This document shows positions 1 through 4,761 of a stretch of DNA of 9,783 nucleotides, one piece after another. How positions within the stretch are numbered: the stretch's first letter is position 1; each line of letters begins with the position of its first letter. The stretch is taken from positions 1 to 9,783 of the forward strand of contig CAMZAY010000022.1 of assembly GCA_947304365.1 (NCBI GenBank), in the 5' to 3' direction. The notes beneath the pieces are model-generated. The model was not told the DNA's origin, did no database searches, and saw only the letters and a list, made by a program, of their open reading frames with translations. The position numbers were made by a program, and so were the translations under genes. The stretch is from an uncultured Clostridia bacterium. Lineage in GTDB: Bacteria > Bacillota > Clostridia > Christensenellales > CAG-138.

Positions 1-87
1 CTGAAGAACCTTAAGAATGACTACCATATCTCCGATTCGGACTGGGCGGTTTACGTCCGCAATGCCGACGCTATGGCAAACAACTGA
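1..87 (+). CDS. C-terminal fragment of an unknown protein
   Basis: Frame 1 is open from the window edge to a TGA at 85-87 and encodes the last 28 residues of a protein, ending DAMANN. The fragment is hydrophilic, with several Asp and Asn and two aromatic positions in DWAVYV. I do not recognise a family. It is probably a real gene end because the next gene starts only 15 bases later, with a ribosome binding site placed right after this stop, which suggests one transcription unit. The 5' part lies outside the window, so the function cannot be judged. Confidence 0.5.
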   Translation: MKNLKNDYHISDSDWAVYVRNADAMANN

Positions 88-102
88 CGAAAGGAAAAGC
101 TC

Positions 103-624
103 ATGGATAAATACTCCGGCCTCTCCGCAAGTGAATTGATCGAAAGCATGGACCGCGAAAGAGAGGTCTATATCAGCCCGTGGCAGTTCGCCTTCTGCCT
201 TGTTTCCTGGGCGATCTCCATCGCCGCCGTCCCCGTCGCATGCTTTTTCCCCGGCCTGCGCCTCTACCTTGCAATAGGCGTTTTCGCGCTGACTATCGGC
301 GTCGCCGCCGCGGTGGGCATATTCAAGAACAGGTTTCCCTATAAGCTCGAGAAGCCCCGCGGCCTGCTCGAGATCGTGAACGCGATCGTCTACTATCTGT
401 CCATACTGGTGTTCATCGTGTCGTTCTTCATTTCGATAATGAGCGGCGGCACGCCGAAGGCCATGAACGGCGGCTGGTCGATCGTCGAAGCCGGCAAGGC
501 CGTGAAGGACATAACGTATAACGAGTACCTGTTCCTCTCCGCCGCGCGCGGGGCGATGCTCTCCCTGCTGACCCTGTTCAACTGCATGCAGCTCGGCTTC
601 GTCCGCAAAAACATGCGCGAATAA
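103..624 (+). CDS. Hypothetical four-helix membrane protein
   Basis: This 173-residue protein of unknown function is predicted to sit in the cytoplasmic membrane. The first 25 residues are charged and hydrophilic. Hydrophobic segments lie at about residues 28-49, 53-73, 90-112 and 143-163, so four membrane helices are likely, with a basic stretch (KNRFPYKLEKPR) between helices 2 and 3. There is no signal peptide and no catalytic motif I can name. The ATG at 103 is supported by AAAGGA at 90-95, seven bases upstream. The short gap to the preceding stop suggests cotranscription with the partial gene, and a strong intrinsic terminator follows, so this is the last gene of its operon. Base composition resembles the neighbouring genes. 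Being a real gene is fairly sure; its role is open. Confidence 0.75.
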   Translation: MDKYSGLSASELIESMDREREVYISPWQFAFCLVSWAISIAAVPVACFFPGLRLYLAIGVFALTIGVAAAVGIFKNRFPYKLEKPRGLLEIVNAIVYYLSILVFIVSFFISIMSGGTPKAMNGGWSIVEAGKAVKDITYNEYLFLSAARGAMLSLLTLFNCMQLGFVRKNMRE

Positions 625-636
625 TATATTTTGCCC

Positions 637-661
637 AAAAGCCGCTTGGGCGGCTTTTTTT
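637..661 (+). terminator. Intrinsic terminator after the membrane protein gene
   Basis: A 9-bp perfect stem (637-645 with 650-658) closes a TTGG loop and runs into a T-tract at 655-661, 12 bases after the stop codon. A competing 6-bp hairpin, GCCCAA at 633-638 with TTGGGC at 646-651, overlaps it and could form instead. It is weaker and probably incidental. Confidence 0.88.
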
Positions 662-703
662 GCTTTCAAGCCTTTTTATGAACGGCAAAAAGTATTTTTA
701 TTT

Positions 704-732
704 TTGACTTTACACTGTTAACATGTTATAAT
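704..732 (+). promoter_or_regulatory. Sigma-A promoter with extended -10 for the XRE gene
   Basis: The -35 is TTGACT (704-709). A 17-bp spacer leads to a perfect TATAAT (727-732), preceded by TGT, which makes an extended -10. Transcription should start near 739, leaving a leader of about 35 bases. The surrounding sequence is much richer in A and T than the genes on either side. Confidence 0.85.
716..728. promoter_or_regulatory. Candidate operator in the XRE promoter spacer
   Basis: Two perfect palindromes overlap between the -35 and -10 boxes: TGTTAACA (716-723) and TAACATGTTA (719-728). The second runs into the first two bases of the -10. Small Cro/CI-type regulators commonly bind such sites in their own promoters, so autorepression is a reasonable inference. 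Chance palindromes in AT-rich DNA are the alternative. Confidence 0.45.
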
Positions 733-774
733 ATTATAGAGTTATACTTTGTCCTTTGAAAAGGTGGGGTTTCG

Positions 775-981
775 ATGACAAAGTTTCGCCGTTTGCTTCG
801 CGAAAAGGGCTACACGGGCGAGTCGTTCGCCAAAGCCTGCGGAGTGGGCAAAAGCATCATTTATAAGTACATGTGCGGCAACCGCCCGATATCGGACAAG
901 AATGCCGTCCGTTTCGCCGCGATCCTTAAGGTAAAGCCGGAGGATCTTATCGGAAGCTGCTCGAACCCCGATATCCTTTGA
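775..981 (+). CDS. Small XRE/Cro-type helix-turn-helix regulator
   Basis: This 68-residue protein is essentially one Cro/CI-type DNA-binding domain (about residues 3-61). The pattern is typical: a first helix FRRLLREKG, then the helix-turn-helix ESFAKACGVGKSIIYKYMCGN, in which the second helix (about residues 26-35) would read DNA, and the closing LKVKPEDLIG, a usual end for this fold. No second domain for ligand binding, dimerisation or proteolysis is present. The ATG at 775 is supported by AAGGTGG at 761-767, seven bases upstream. The gene is a transcription unit of its own, with a terminator before and after it and a strong promoter carrying palindromes. No toxin, phage gene or other obvious target lies beside it, so the regulon is unknown. 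Autoregulation is an inference from the promoter. Confidence 0.88.
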   Translation: MTKFRRLLREKGYTGESFAKACGVGKSIIYKYMCGNRPISDKNAVRFAAILKVKPEDLIGSCSNPDIL

Positions 982-1001
982 TCCGACTCATGGACCGAAA
1001 A

Positions 1002-1034
1002 GACCGGCCCGAAAGCAATACTTTCGGGTCGGTC
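1002..1034. terminator. Shared bidirectional terminator between the XRE gene and rho
   Basis: A 14-bp stem (1002-1015 with 1021-1034, one G-T pair) closes the loop CAATA. It lies 20 bases past the stop of the XRE gene on the plus strand and about 20 bases past the stop of rho on the minus strand. On the minus strand it is followed by a short TTTT (complement of 998-1001), and on the plus strand by ATTATTTAT. The tracts are modest, but the stem is long and the placement symmetrical. Confidence 0.8.
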
Positions 1035-1053
1035 ATTATTTATGCCTTTTCGC

Positions 1054-2748
1054 TTATCTTGAGAACGCCCTTCCCACCGTGTAGCCCTTCGAGCCGTAGC
1101 CGGTGAGCTTCTTCTTTACGTTCGCCAGGAATTCCTCGTTCGTTTCGGTCTTGTTCAGCATATCGATGACCTCCTCCGTAACGTCGGCGGCGCTGCCTGC
1201 GGAAAGCATACGGCGGACGAGGGTCGCGCATTCGAGCTCCTCCGGCGAAAGCAGCAGCTCGTCGCGCCGGGTTCCGGATTTGTAGATATCGACGGCGGGG
1301 AATATCCTTCTTTCGGAAAGGCGGCGGTCAAGATGCAGCTCCATATTGCCGGTGCCCTTGAATTCCTCATACACCATATCGTCCATGCGCGAGCCCGTCT
1401 CGACGAGCGCCGTCGCAATGACGGTGAGGCTGCCGCCGTTTTCGATATTCCTTGCGGCGCCGAAGAAGCGCTTGGGCTTGACGAGCGCGCCGGGATCCAT
1501 GCCGCCGGAGAGTGTGCGCCCGGTCGGCGTGATGGTAAGGTTATACGCCCTTGCGAGCCTTGTGATCGAATCGAGCAGCACCACAACGTCCCTGCCCTGC
1601 TCCACCAGACGCATAGAGCGCTCGAGCACCATTTCGGCTACGCGGGTATGCCTTTCGGGCAGCTCGTCGAATGTGGAGTAGACCACCTCGCCCTTTATGC
1701 TGCGCTGCATATCGGTGACCTCCTCCGGCCTTTCGTCGATAAGGAGCACTATCAGCGTGACCTCGGGGTAATTGTTAGCAATGCCGTTCGCTATGTTTTT
1801 AAGGAGCGTCGTCTTGCCCGCCTTGGGCTGGCTGACGATCATGCCGCGCTGGCCCTTTCCGATGGGCGCCATAAGGTCTATGAGCCGTATCGCAAGCCTT
1901 TCGCTGCCCGACGCGCCCCTGGTTTCAAGCGTGAACCGCTCGTTGGGGAATATCGGCACAAGCTCCTCGAAGGGCCTTCGCTGGATGATGTCCTCCGGCG
2001 GACAGTCGTTCACGGCGGTAATGTAAAGGAGCGCCATGTACTTGTCGTTCTCGCGAGAGGGGCGGGTCTTCCCCGCGACCTTATCGCCGGTCTTCAAACG
2101 GAAGCGGCGTATCTGCGCGTTTGAAATGTAAACGTCCCTCGGCCCGGGCAGATAATTATCGCATCTTAAAAAGCCGTAGCCCTCGCCCACTATCTCAAGG
2201 ATGCCCTCCGCATCCCCGCATTCGCCCGCCTCGAGCATCTCCGGCACGGCGGGGTTCGACGTGCCGTATTCGGCGTTGTAATACCGCGCGCGGGCGTCCT
2301 CGCCCTCCTGCGGGGCCTCATGCGGGCGCTCGCTCTTTTCGGGAAGATAGCTTCTGCGCTCCGGCTCCCGCACGAACCTGGGCTGGGGCTTTTCCTCCGC
2401 CGCGCGCTGCGGGCGGCGTTCATTGCGCTGCCGGTATTCCTTATACGCTGGCCGAGGCTTCTCCTCGGGAGCGGGCTCCTTCTCCTCCTCCGCAGGCGCG
2501 GGCGCGGGCTCCTTCTTTGCCTTGCTCGGCCTGCCCCTTCGGCGCGGCTCGGGTACGGAAGCGCTCGCGGGAGCCGGCGCGGGAGCCGATCCCTTTGCCT
2601 CCTCCGCTTTGGCGGCGTCCTCACAGCTCTTTATAATAAGCTCCGCAAGCTCCGCCTTACGATATTTCGTAATGGCTTTAAGGCCGACCCTGTCAGCGAT
2701 CGTCCTGAGATCCTTTAGGCTCTTTTCGAGCAGCATTTCTCTTGTCAT
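1054..2748 (-). CDS. rho: Transcription termination factor Rho
   Basis: Rho is a hexameric RNA helicase and ATPase that binds C-rich unstructured RNA and releases RNA polymerase. The 564-residue product has an N-terminal Rho_N helical domain (about 1-44), a low-complexity Ala/Pro/Glu/Arg/Lys insert (about 45-168) with an AT-hook-like RRRGRPSK (69-76), a cold-shock-type RNA-binding domain (about 180-255, including EGYGFLRC), and the RecA-type motor. Within the motor are the P-loop SQPKAGKTT (306-314), DERPEEVTDM, the Walker B stretch VVVLLDS ending at D393, and the family signature EEFKGTGNMELHLDR. The start at 2748 is chosen because AGGAG sits at 2754-2758, because homology begins at MTREMLLEKSLKDL, and because a longer GTG start at 2820 would lie at or before the predicted transcription start. 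At 564 residues it is longer than E. coli Rho (419), mainly through the insert. The gene is monocistronic. Confidence 0.97.
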   Translation of the reverse strand: MTREMLLEKSLKDLRTIADRVGLKAITKYRKAELAELIIKSCEDAAKAEEAKGSAPAPAPASASVPEPRRRGRPSKAKKEPAPAPAEEEKEPAPEEKPRPAYKEYRQRNERRPQRAAEEKPQPRFVREPERRSYLPEKSERPHEAPQEGEDARARYYNAEYGTSNPAVPEMLEAGECGDAEGILEIVGEGYGFLRCDNYLPGPRDVYISNAQIRRFRLKTGDKVAGKTRPSRENDKYMALLYITAVNDCPPEDIIQRRPFEELVPIFPNERFTLETRGASGSERLAIRLIDLMAPIGKGQRGMIVSQPKAGKTTLLKNIANGIANNYPEVTLIVLLIDERPEEVTDMQRSIKGEVVYSTFDELPERHTRVAEMVLERSMRLVEQGRDVVVLLDSITRLARAYNLTITPTGRTLSGGMDPGALVKPKRFFGAARNIENGGSLTVIATALVETGSRMDDMVYEEFKGTGNMELHLDRRLSERRIFPAVDIYKSGTRRDELLLSPEELECATLVRRMLSAGSAADVTEEVIDMLNKTETNEEFLANVKKKLTGYGSKGYTVGRAFSR

Positions 2749-2753
2749 AAATT

Positions 2754-2758
2754 CTCCT
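2754..2758 (-). promoter_or_regulatory. Ribosome binding site fixing the rho start
   Basis: AGGAG on the minus strand lies five bases before the ATG at 2748-2746. It decides in favour of this start over the in-frame GTG at 2820, which has no such site. Confidence 0.8.
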
Positions 2759-2806
2759 GAAAGCGTGTCGGATGAATTGAAAAACGGATGTGAAAAAGGA
2801 AAGGAG
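2759..2806 (-). promoter_or_regulatory. C-rich, G-poor rho leader, candidate rut site
   Basis: Between the predicted transcription start and the ribosome binding site, the minus strand has a 48-base pyrimidine-rich stretch with 17 C and only 3 G. It shows no obvious hairpin and contains several CC and TC steps. Rho loads on this kind of RNA, and rho genes of E. coli and B. subtilis are known to be autoregulated. A feedback termination site is therefore a reasonable inference, but it is not demonstrated here. Confidence 0.45.
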
Positions 2807-2820
2807 TTAATCCTTATCAC

Positions 2821-2850
2821 ATACTAATACATTTATATGCCGTTTGTCAA
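2821..2850 (-). promoter_or_regulatory. Sigma-A promoter of rho
   Basis: On the minus strand a perfect TTGACA (2850-2845) is followed after 18 bases by TAGTAT (2826-2821), which keeps the key first, second and last bases of TATAAT. Transcription would begin near 2814, giving a leader of about 65 bases before the rho start codon. Confidence 0.7.
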
Positions 2851-2885
2851 GAAAAAATACGCGTCGGCATGGGATCCGGCCGCGG

Positions 2886-2914
2886 TGATTTTTCCGCACA
2901 GGGGCGAATACGCT
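2886..2914 (+). promoter_or_regulatory. Possible sigma-E sporulation promoter of yabPQ
   Basis: AATACGCT (2907-2914) matches the mother-cell sigma-E -10 consensus CATACAnT at five of seven fixed positions. TGATTTT (2886-2892), 14 bases upstream, resembles the sigma-E -35 element. No sigma-A-like pair is evident here. The prediction rests on a by-eye match and on yabP being a known mother-cell gene in Bacillus. Confidence 0.35.
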
Positions 2915-2920
2915 TATAGA

Positions 2921-2948
2921 AAAGGAGGGCTCCCCCATTTCCGGGGAG
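2921..2948 (+). promoter_or_regulatory. Two tandem ribosome binding sites, the second in a small hairpin
   Basis: AAAGGAGGG (2921-2929) is a near-perfect Shine-Dalgarno site but lies too far from the ATG at 2958. Seven bases after it is an in-frame ATT (2937). GGGGAG (2943-2948) is correctly spaced for the ATG but can pair with CTCCCC (2930-2935), so it may be partly masked. The ATG is kept as the start because ATT initiation is very rare. Confidence 0.5.
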
Positions 2949-2957
2949 AAAAAAGCG

Positions 2958-3257
2958 ATGAACGAACTCAAGACACACGACGATCCCTGTCTTCGCATGC
3001 GCTCGCACTCGGTACACATGGAAAACAGGAGCTTTTTGACCGTGACCGGCGTTACCGACGTCGGCTGCTTCAACGAGCATGAGGTAGCGATTCAGACCGA
3101 CGCAGGCGACATGAGCATAGCGGGCGAAAGCCTGCACATAACGCGCCTCGATCTTGACAACGGGCAGATCTCGATCGAGGGCGAGATAGCCGTTATCGAA
3201 TACGAGGAGCCCCTGCCGAAGAAGAAGGGCTCGCTCCTTTCAAGGCTCTTTCGCTGA
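2958..3257 (+). CDS. yabP: Sporulation protein YabP (YabP/YqfC family)
   Basis: YabP is a small sporulation protein of endospore-forming Bacillota; its biochemical role is not settled. The 99-residue product shows the family pattern: LTVTGVTDVGCFNEHEV (about 27-43), a run of beta strands GDMSIAGESLHITRLDLDNG (about 50-69), then ISIEGEIAVIEYEE and a basic, hydrophobic tail LLSRLFR. There is no signal peptide or membrane segment. The ATG at 2958 has GGGGAG nine bases upstream. An ATT seven codons earlier, behind a stronger site, is the alternative start. The TGA at 3255-3257 shares one base with the ATG of yabQ, so the two are translationally coupled. The pair is common in sporulators, but divIC, the usual next gene in Bacillus, is absent here. 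Confidence 0.9.
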   Translation: MNELKTHDDPCLRMRSHSVHMENRSFLTVTGVTDVGCFNEHEVAIQTDAGDMSIAGESLHITRLDLDNGQISIEGEIAVIEYEEPLPKKKGSLLSRLFR

Positions 3258-3583
3258 TGCGCAGCTCGCTTCTCGAGCTTGACGTGCTCGCCGCGATGGC
3301 GCGCGCCGGGATCGCGGCGGGGCTTGCGGCATTCCTGATACGGCTGCCGGGAAAGCTCTATTTCAAACGGCTGAAGGGGAGAAGGGCGCGGCTGCCCCTT
3401 CTCGTGCTTTTCCGCGCGGCGGACGTTCTGGCGGCGCTCGTACCCGCCGCTTTGTTCGCACTGTCGCTCCTTGACGCGAACGGCGGCGAGCCACGCCTTT
3501 ACGCCGTGCTGGGCTTCGCTCTTGCGGCCTGTCTTTCGTATTCGAGCGCGAGCCTGCCGTTTTGTTCCCGAACGGCGAAATAA
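3257..3583 (+). CDS. yabQ: Sporulation membrane protein YabQ (short form)
   Basis: YabQ is a membrane protein needed for spore cortex formation in Bacillus subtilis. This 108-residue product has hydrophobic segments at about 8-29, 45-71 and 81-98, with a basic loop LYFKRLKGRRAR between the first two. The stretch NGGEPRLYAVLGFALAA resembles the conserved N-G-E-R-Y region of YabQ, and the gene directly follows yabP with a one-base TGATG overlap, which strengthens the call. B. subtilis YabQ is roughly twice as long, so this copy lacks most of the C-terminal region. The last residues (about 100-108) read like an arbitrary ending, so a natural short form and a premature end are both possible. No ribosome binding site of its own stands out, and coupling to yabP is likely. 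Confidence 0.75.
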   Translation: MRSSLLELDVLAAMARAGIAAGLAAFLIRLPGKLYFKRLKGRRARLPLLVLFRAADVLAALVPAALFALSLLDANGGEPRLYAVLGFALAACLSYSSASLPFCSRTAK

Positions 3584-3598
3584 TTATGAGCGGGCAGC

Positions 3599-3628
3599 AA
3601 AAAACGCGGGATTCGCCGATCCCGCGTT
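3599..3628 (-). terminator. Intrinsic terminator of arcC
   Basis: A perfect 10-bp stem, AACGCGGGAT (3603-3612) with ATCCCGCGTT (3619-3628), closes a 6-base loop. On the minus strand it is followed by a run of T (complement of 3599-3604), 13 bases past the arcC stop. On the plus strand, where yabQ ends at 3583, the tract after the stem is poor, so it may only partly serve yabQ. Confidence 0.85.
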
Positions 3629-3641
3629 CATATCCGTTTAA

Positions 3642-4580
3642 TTATTTAACCGTCGTTCCGGCGGCGCCCTTCAGCGCCTCCACAGCCTTATCGAGGCTGG
3701 TGATGATCGCCCTGCGTCCGGGCTTCGACGTGACGAACTTAAGCGCCGCCTCCACCTTCGGGAGCATGGAGCCGGGCGCGAACTGCCCCTCGGCAATATA
3801 GCGCTTCGCATCCTCAACGGTGAGCACGTCGAGGTCGACCTGATCGGGCTTGTTGAAGTTGATGGATACCTTCTCGACGGCGGTGAGTATTACGAGCGCG
3901 TCCGCGTCGATATCCTCGGCAAGGCGCTCGGAAGCGAGGTCCTTGTCGATAACGGCGGCGGTGCCGATGTAGTTGCCGTTCTCATCCTTATAGACGGGGA
4001 TGCCGCCGCCGCCCACGGTGATGGGCACGAAGCCGCCCGCCATGAGGCACTTAACGGCGTCAAGCTCAACGATCTCCACGGGCATGGGGCTTGCGACGAC
4101 ACGGCGCCAGCCGCGGCCGGCGTCCTCCTTCATAACGTAGCCGCGCTCCGCCTCGAGCGCCTTCGCCTCCTCCTCGGAATAGAAGGGACCGATGGGCTTC
4201 GACGGATTCTTGAACTTGGGATCCTCACGGTCGACGACGACCTGGGTGACGACCGTCGCCACGCGGGTATTATTGCCGCGCGCCCTTAAGACCTTCTCAA
4301 GACCCTGCTGCATATGATAGCCGATATAGCCCTGGCTCATCGCGCCGCAAACGTCGAAGGGCAGCGCGGGAGTCACGTTGTTTGCCGCCTCATTCTGGAG
4401 GACGATCCTGCCGACCTGCGGACCGTTGCCGTGCGCGAGCGCGACGGTATAACCCTGCTCGATGATATCGGCGATGTACTCCGAAGTCTTCTCAACGACC
4501 TCGAGCTGATTGGCTGCTGTCGCGGGCTTGCCCGCCTCCTGAAGAGCGTTGCCGCCCAGTGCGATGACTATCTTTTCCAT
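3642..4580 (-). CDS. arcC: Carbamate kinase
   Basis: The enzyme interconverts carbamoyl phosphate plus ADP with ATP plus carbamate and is normally the ATP-yielding last step of arginine, agmatine or purine-ureide breakdown in the cytoplasm. The 312-residue product has the usual family length and the amino-acid-kinase fold: GGNAL (9-13), HGNGPQVG (50-57), NPSKPIGPFY around K128, GGGGIPV (190-196), DKDLASE (212-218) and the C-terminal FAPGSMLPKVEAA with K275. All look intact. It is monocistronic, with a strong promoter and its own terminator, and no arcA, arcB or transporter gene lies beside it, so the source of carbamoyl phosphate cannot be read from the context. The ATG at 4580 is required by homology, although the only purine-rich site (GGAG at 4598-4595) is 14 bases away, which is unusually far. 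Confidence 0.97.
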   Translation of the reverse strand: MEKIVIALGGNALQEAGKPATAANQLEVVEKTSEYIADIIEQGYTVALAHGNGPQVGRIVLQNEAANNVTPALPFDVCGAMSQGYIGYHMQQGLEKVLRARGNNTRVATVVTQVVVDREDPKFKNPSKPIGPFYSEEEAKALEAERGYVMKEDAGRGWRRVVASPMPVEIVELDAVKCLMAGGFVPITVGGGGIPVYKDENGNYIGTAAVIDKDLASERLAEDIDADALVILTAVEKVSINFNKPDQVDLDVLTVEDAKRYIAEGQFAPGSMLPKVEAALKFVTSKPGRRAIITSLDKAVEALKGAAGTTVK

Positions 4581-4644
4581 ATTGATCGATCATTCTCCAT
4601 AATAAATATTCGCCCACAAAACGGAAACTGCGGGCACAAAAATG

Positions 4645-4673
4645 ATTATCCCACTTTTTTTATATTTTGTCAA
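4645..4673 (-). promoter_or_regulatory. Sigma-A promoter of arcC
   Basis: On the minus strand a perfect TTGACA (4673-4668) and GATAAT (4650-4645) are separated by 17 bases, with a T-run just upstream of the -35. Transcription should start near 4638, giving a leader of about 58 bases. A weak 6-bp hairpin in that leader (4612-4635) shows no known riboswitch pattern. Confidence 0.85.
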
Positions 4674-4710
4674 CAAAAAACAGGCGCGGAACGGAATATA
4701 TGTTTTGGTC

Positions 4711-4739
4711 TTGAACTTCATCCCGCCGTGTGATATCAT
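4711..4739 (+). promoter_or_regulatory. Extended -10 promoter of copA with overlapping palindrome
   Basis: TTGAAC (4711-4716) and TATCAT (4734-4739) are 17 bases apart, and TGA precedes the -10 as an extended element. The perfect palindrome TGATATCA (4731-4738) covers the -10. I see neither a CopY-type TACAnnTGTA box nor a G-tract-flanked CsoR-type site, so copper control is not evident from the sequence. The leader would be about 16 bases. Confidence 0.75.
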
Positions 4740-4761
4740 TGGACTGTATCGGGAGGTTTTT

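Noticed and set aside
1333..2124. Long plus-strand open frame (263 codons) opposite rho
   Set aside because: Its product is rich in Arg, His and Ala as expected from reading GC-rich rho in reverse. There is no ribosome binding site, and Rho on the other strand is unmistakable.
2121..2718. Several overlapping frames on both strands across the rho insert
   Set aside because: The GC-rich repetitive Ala/Pro/Glu/Arg coding leaves all frames open. Only the rho frame continues into known domains and has a start signal.
2749..2820. N-terminal extension of Rho starting at GTG 2820
   Set aside because: It would start at or before the predicted transcription start, lacks a ribosome binding site, and would translate the C-rich leader. 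The ATG at 2748 has AGGAG at the right distance.
4612..4635. Hairpin in the arcC leader as a riboswitch
   Set aside because: Only six base pairs with a 12-base loop are seen, with no conserved aptamer pattern and no terminator alternative.
4642..4761. N-terminal extension of CopA starting at 4642
   Set aside because: It runs through both divergent promoters and lies upstream of the copA -10. The ATG at 4762 has GGGAGG and begins the metal-binding domain.
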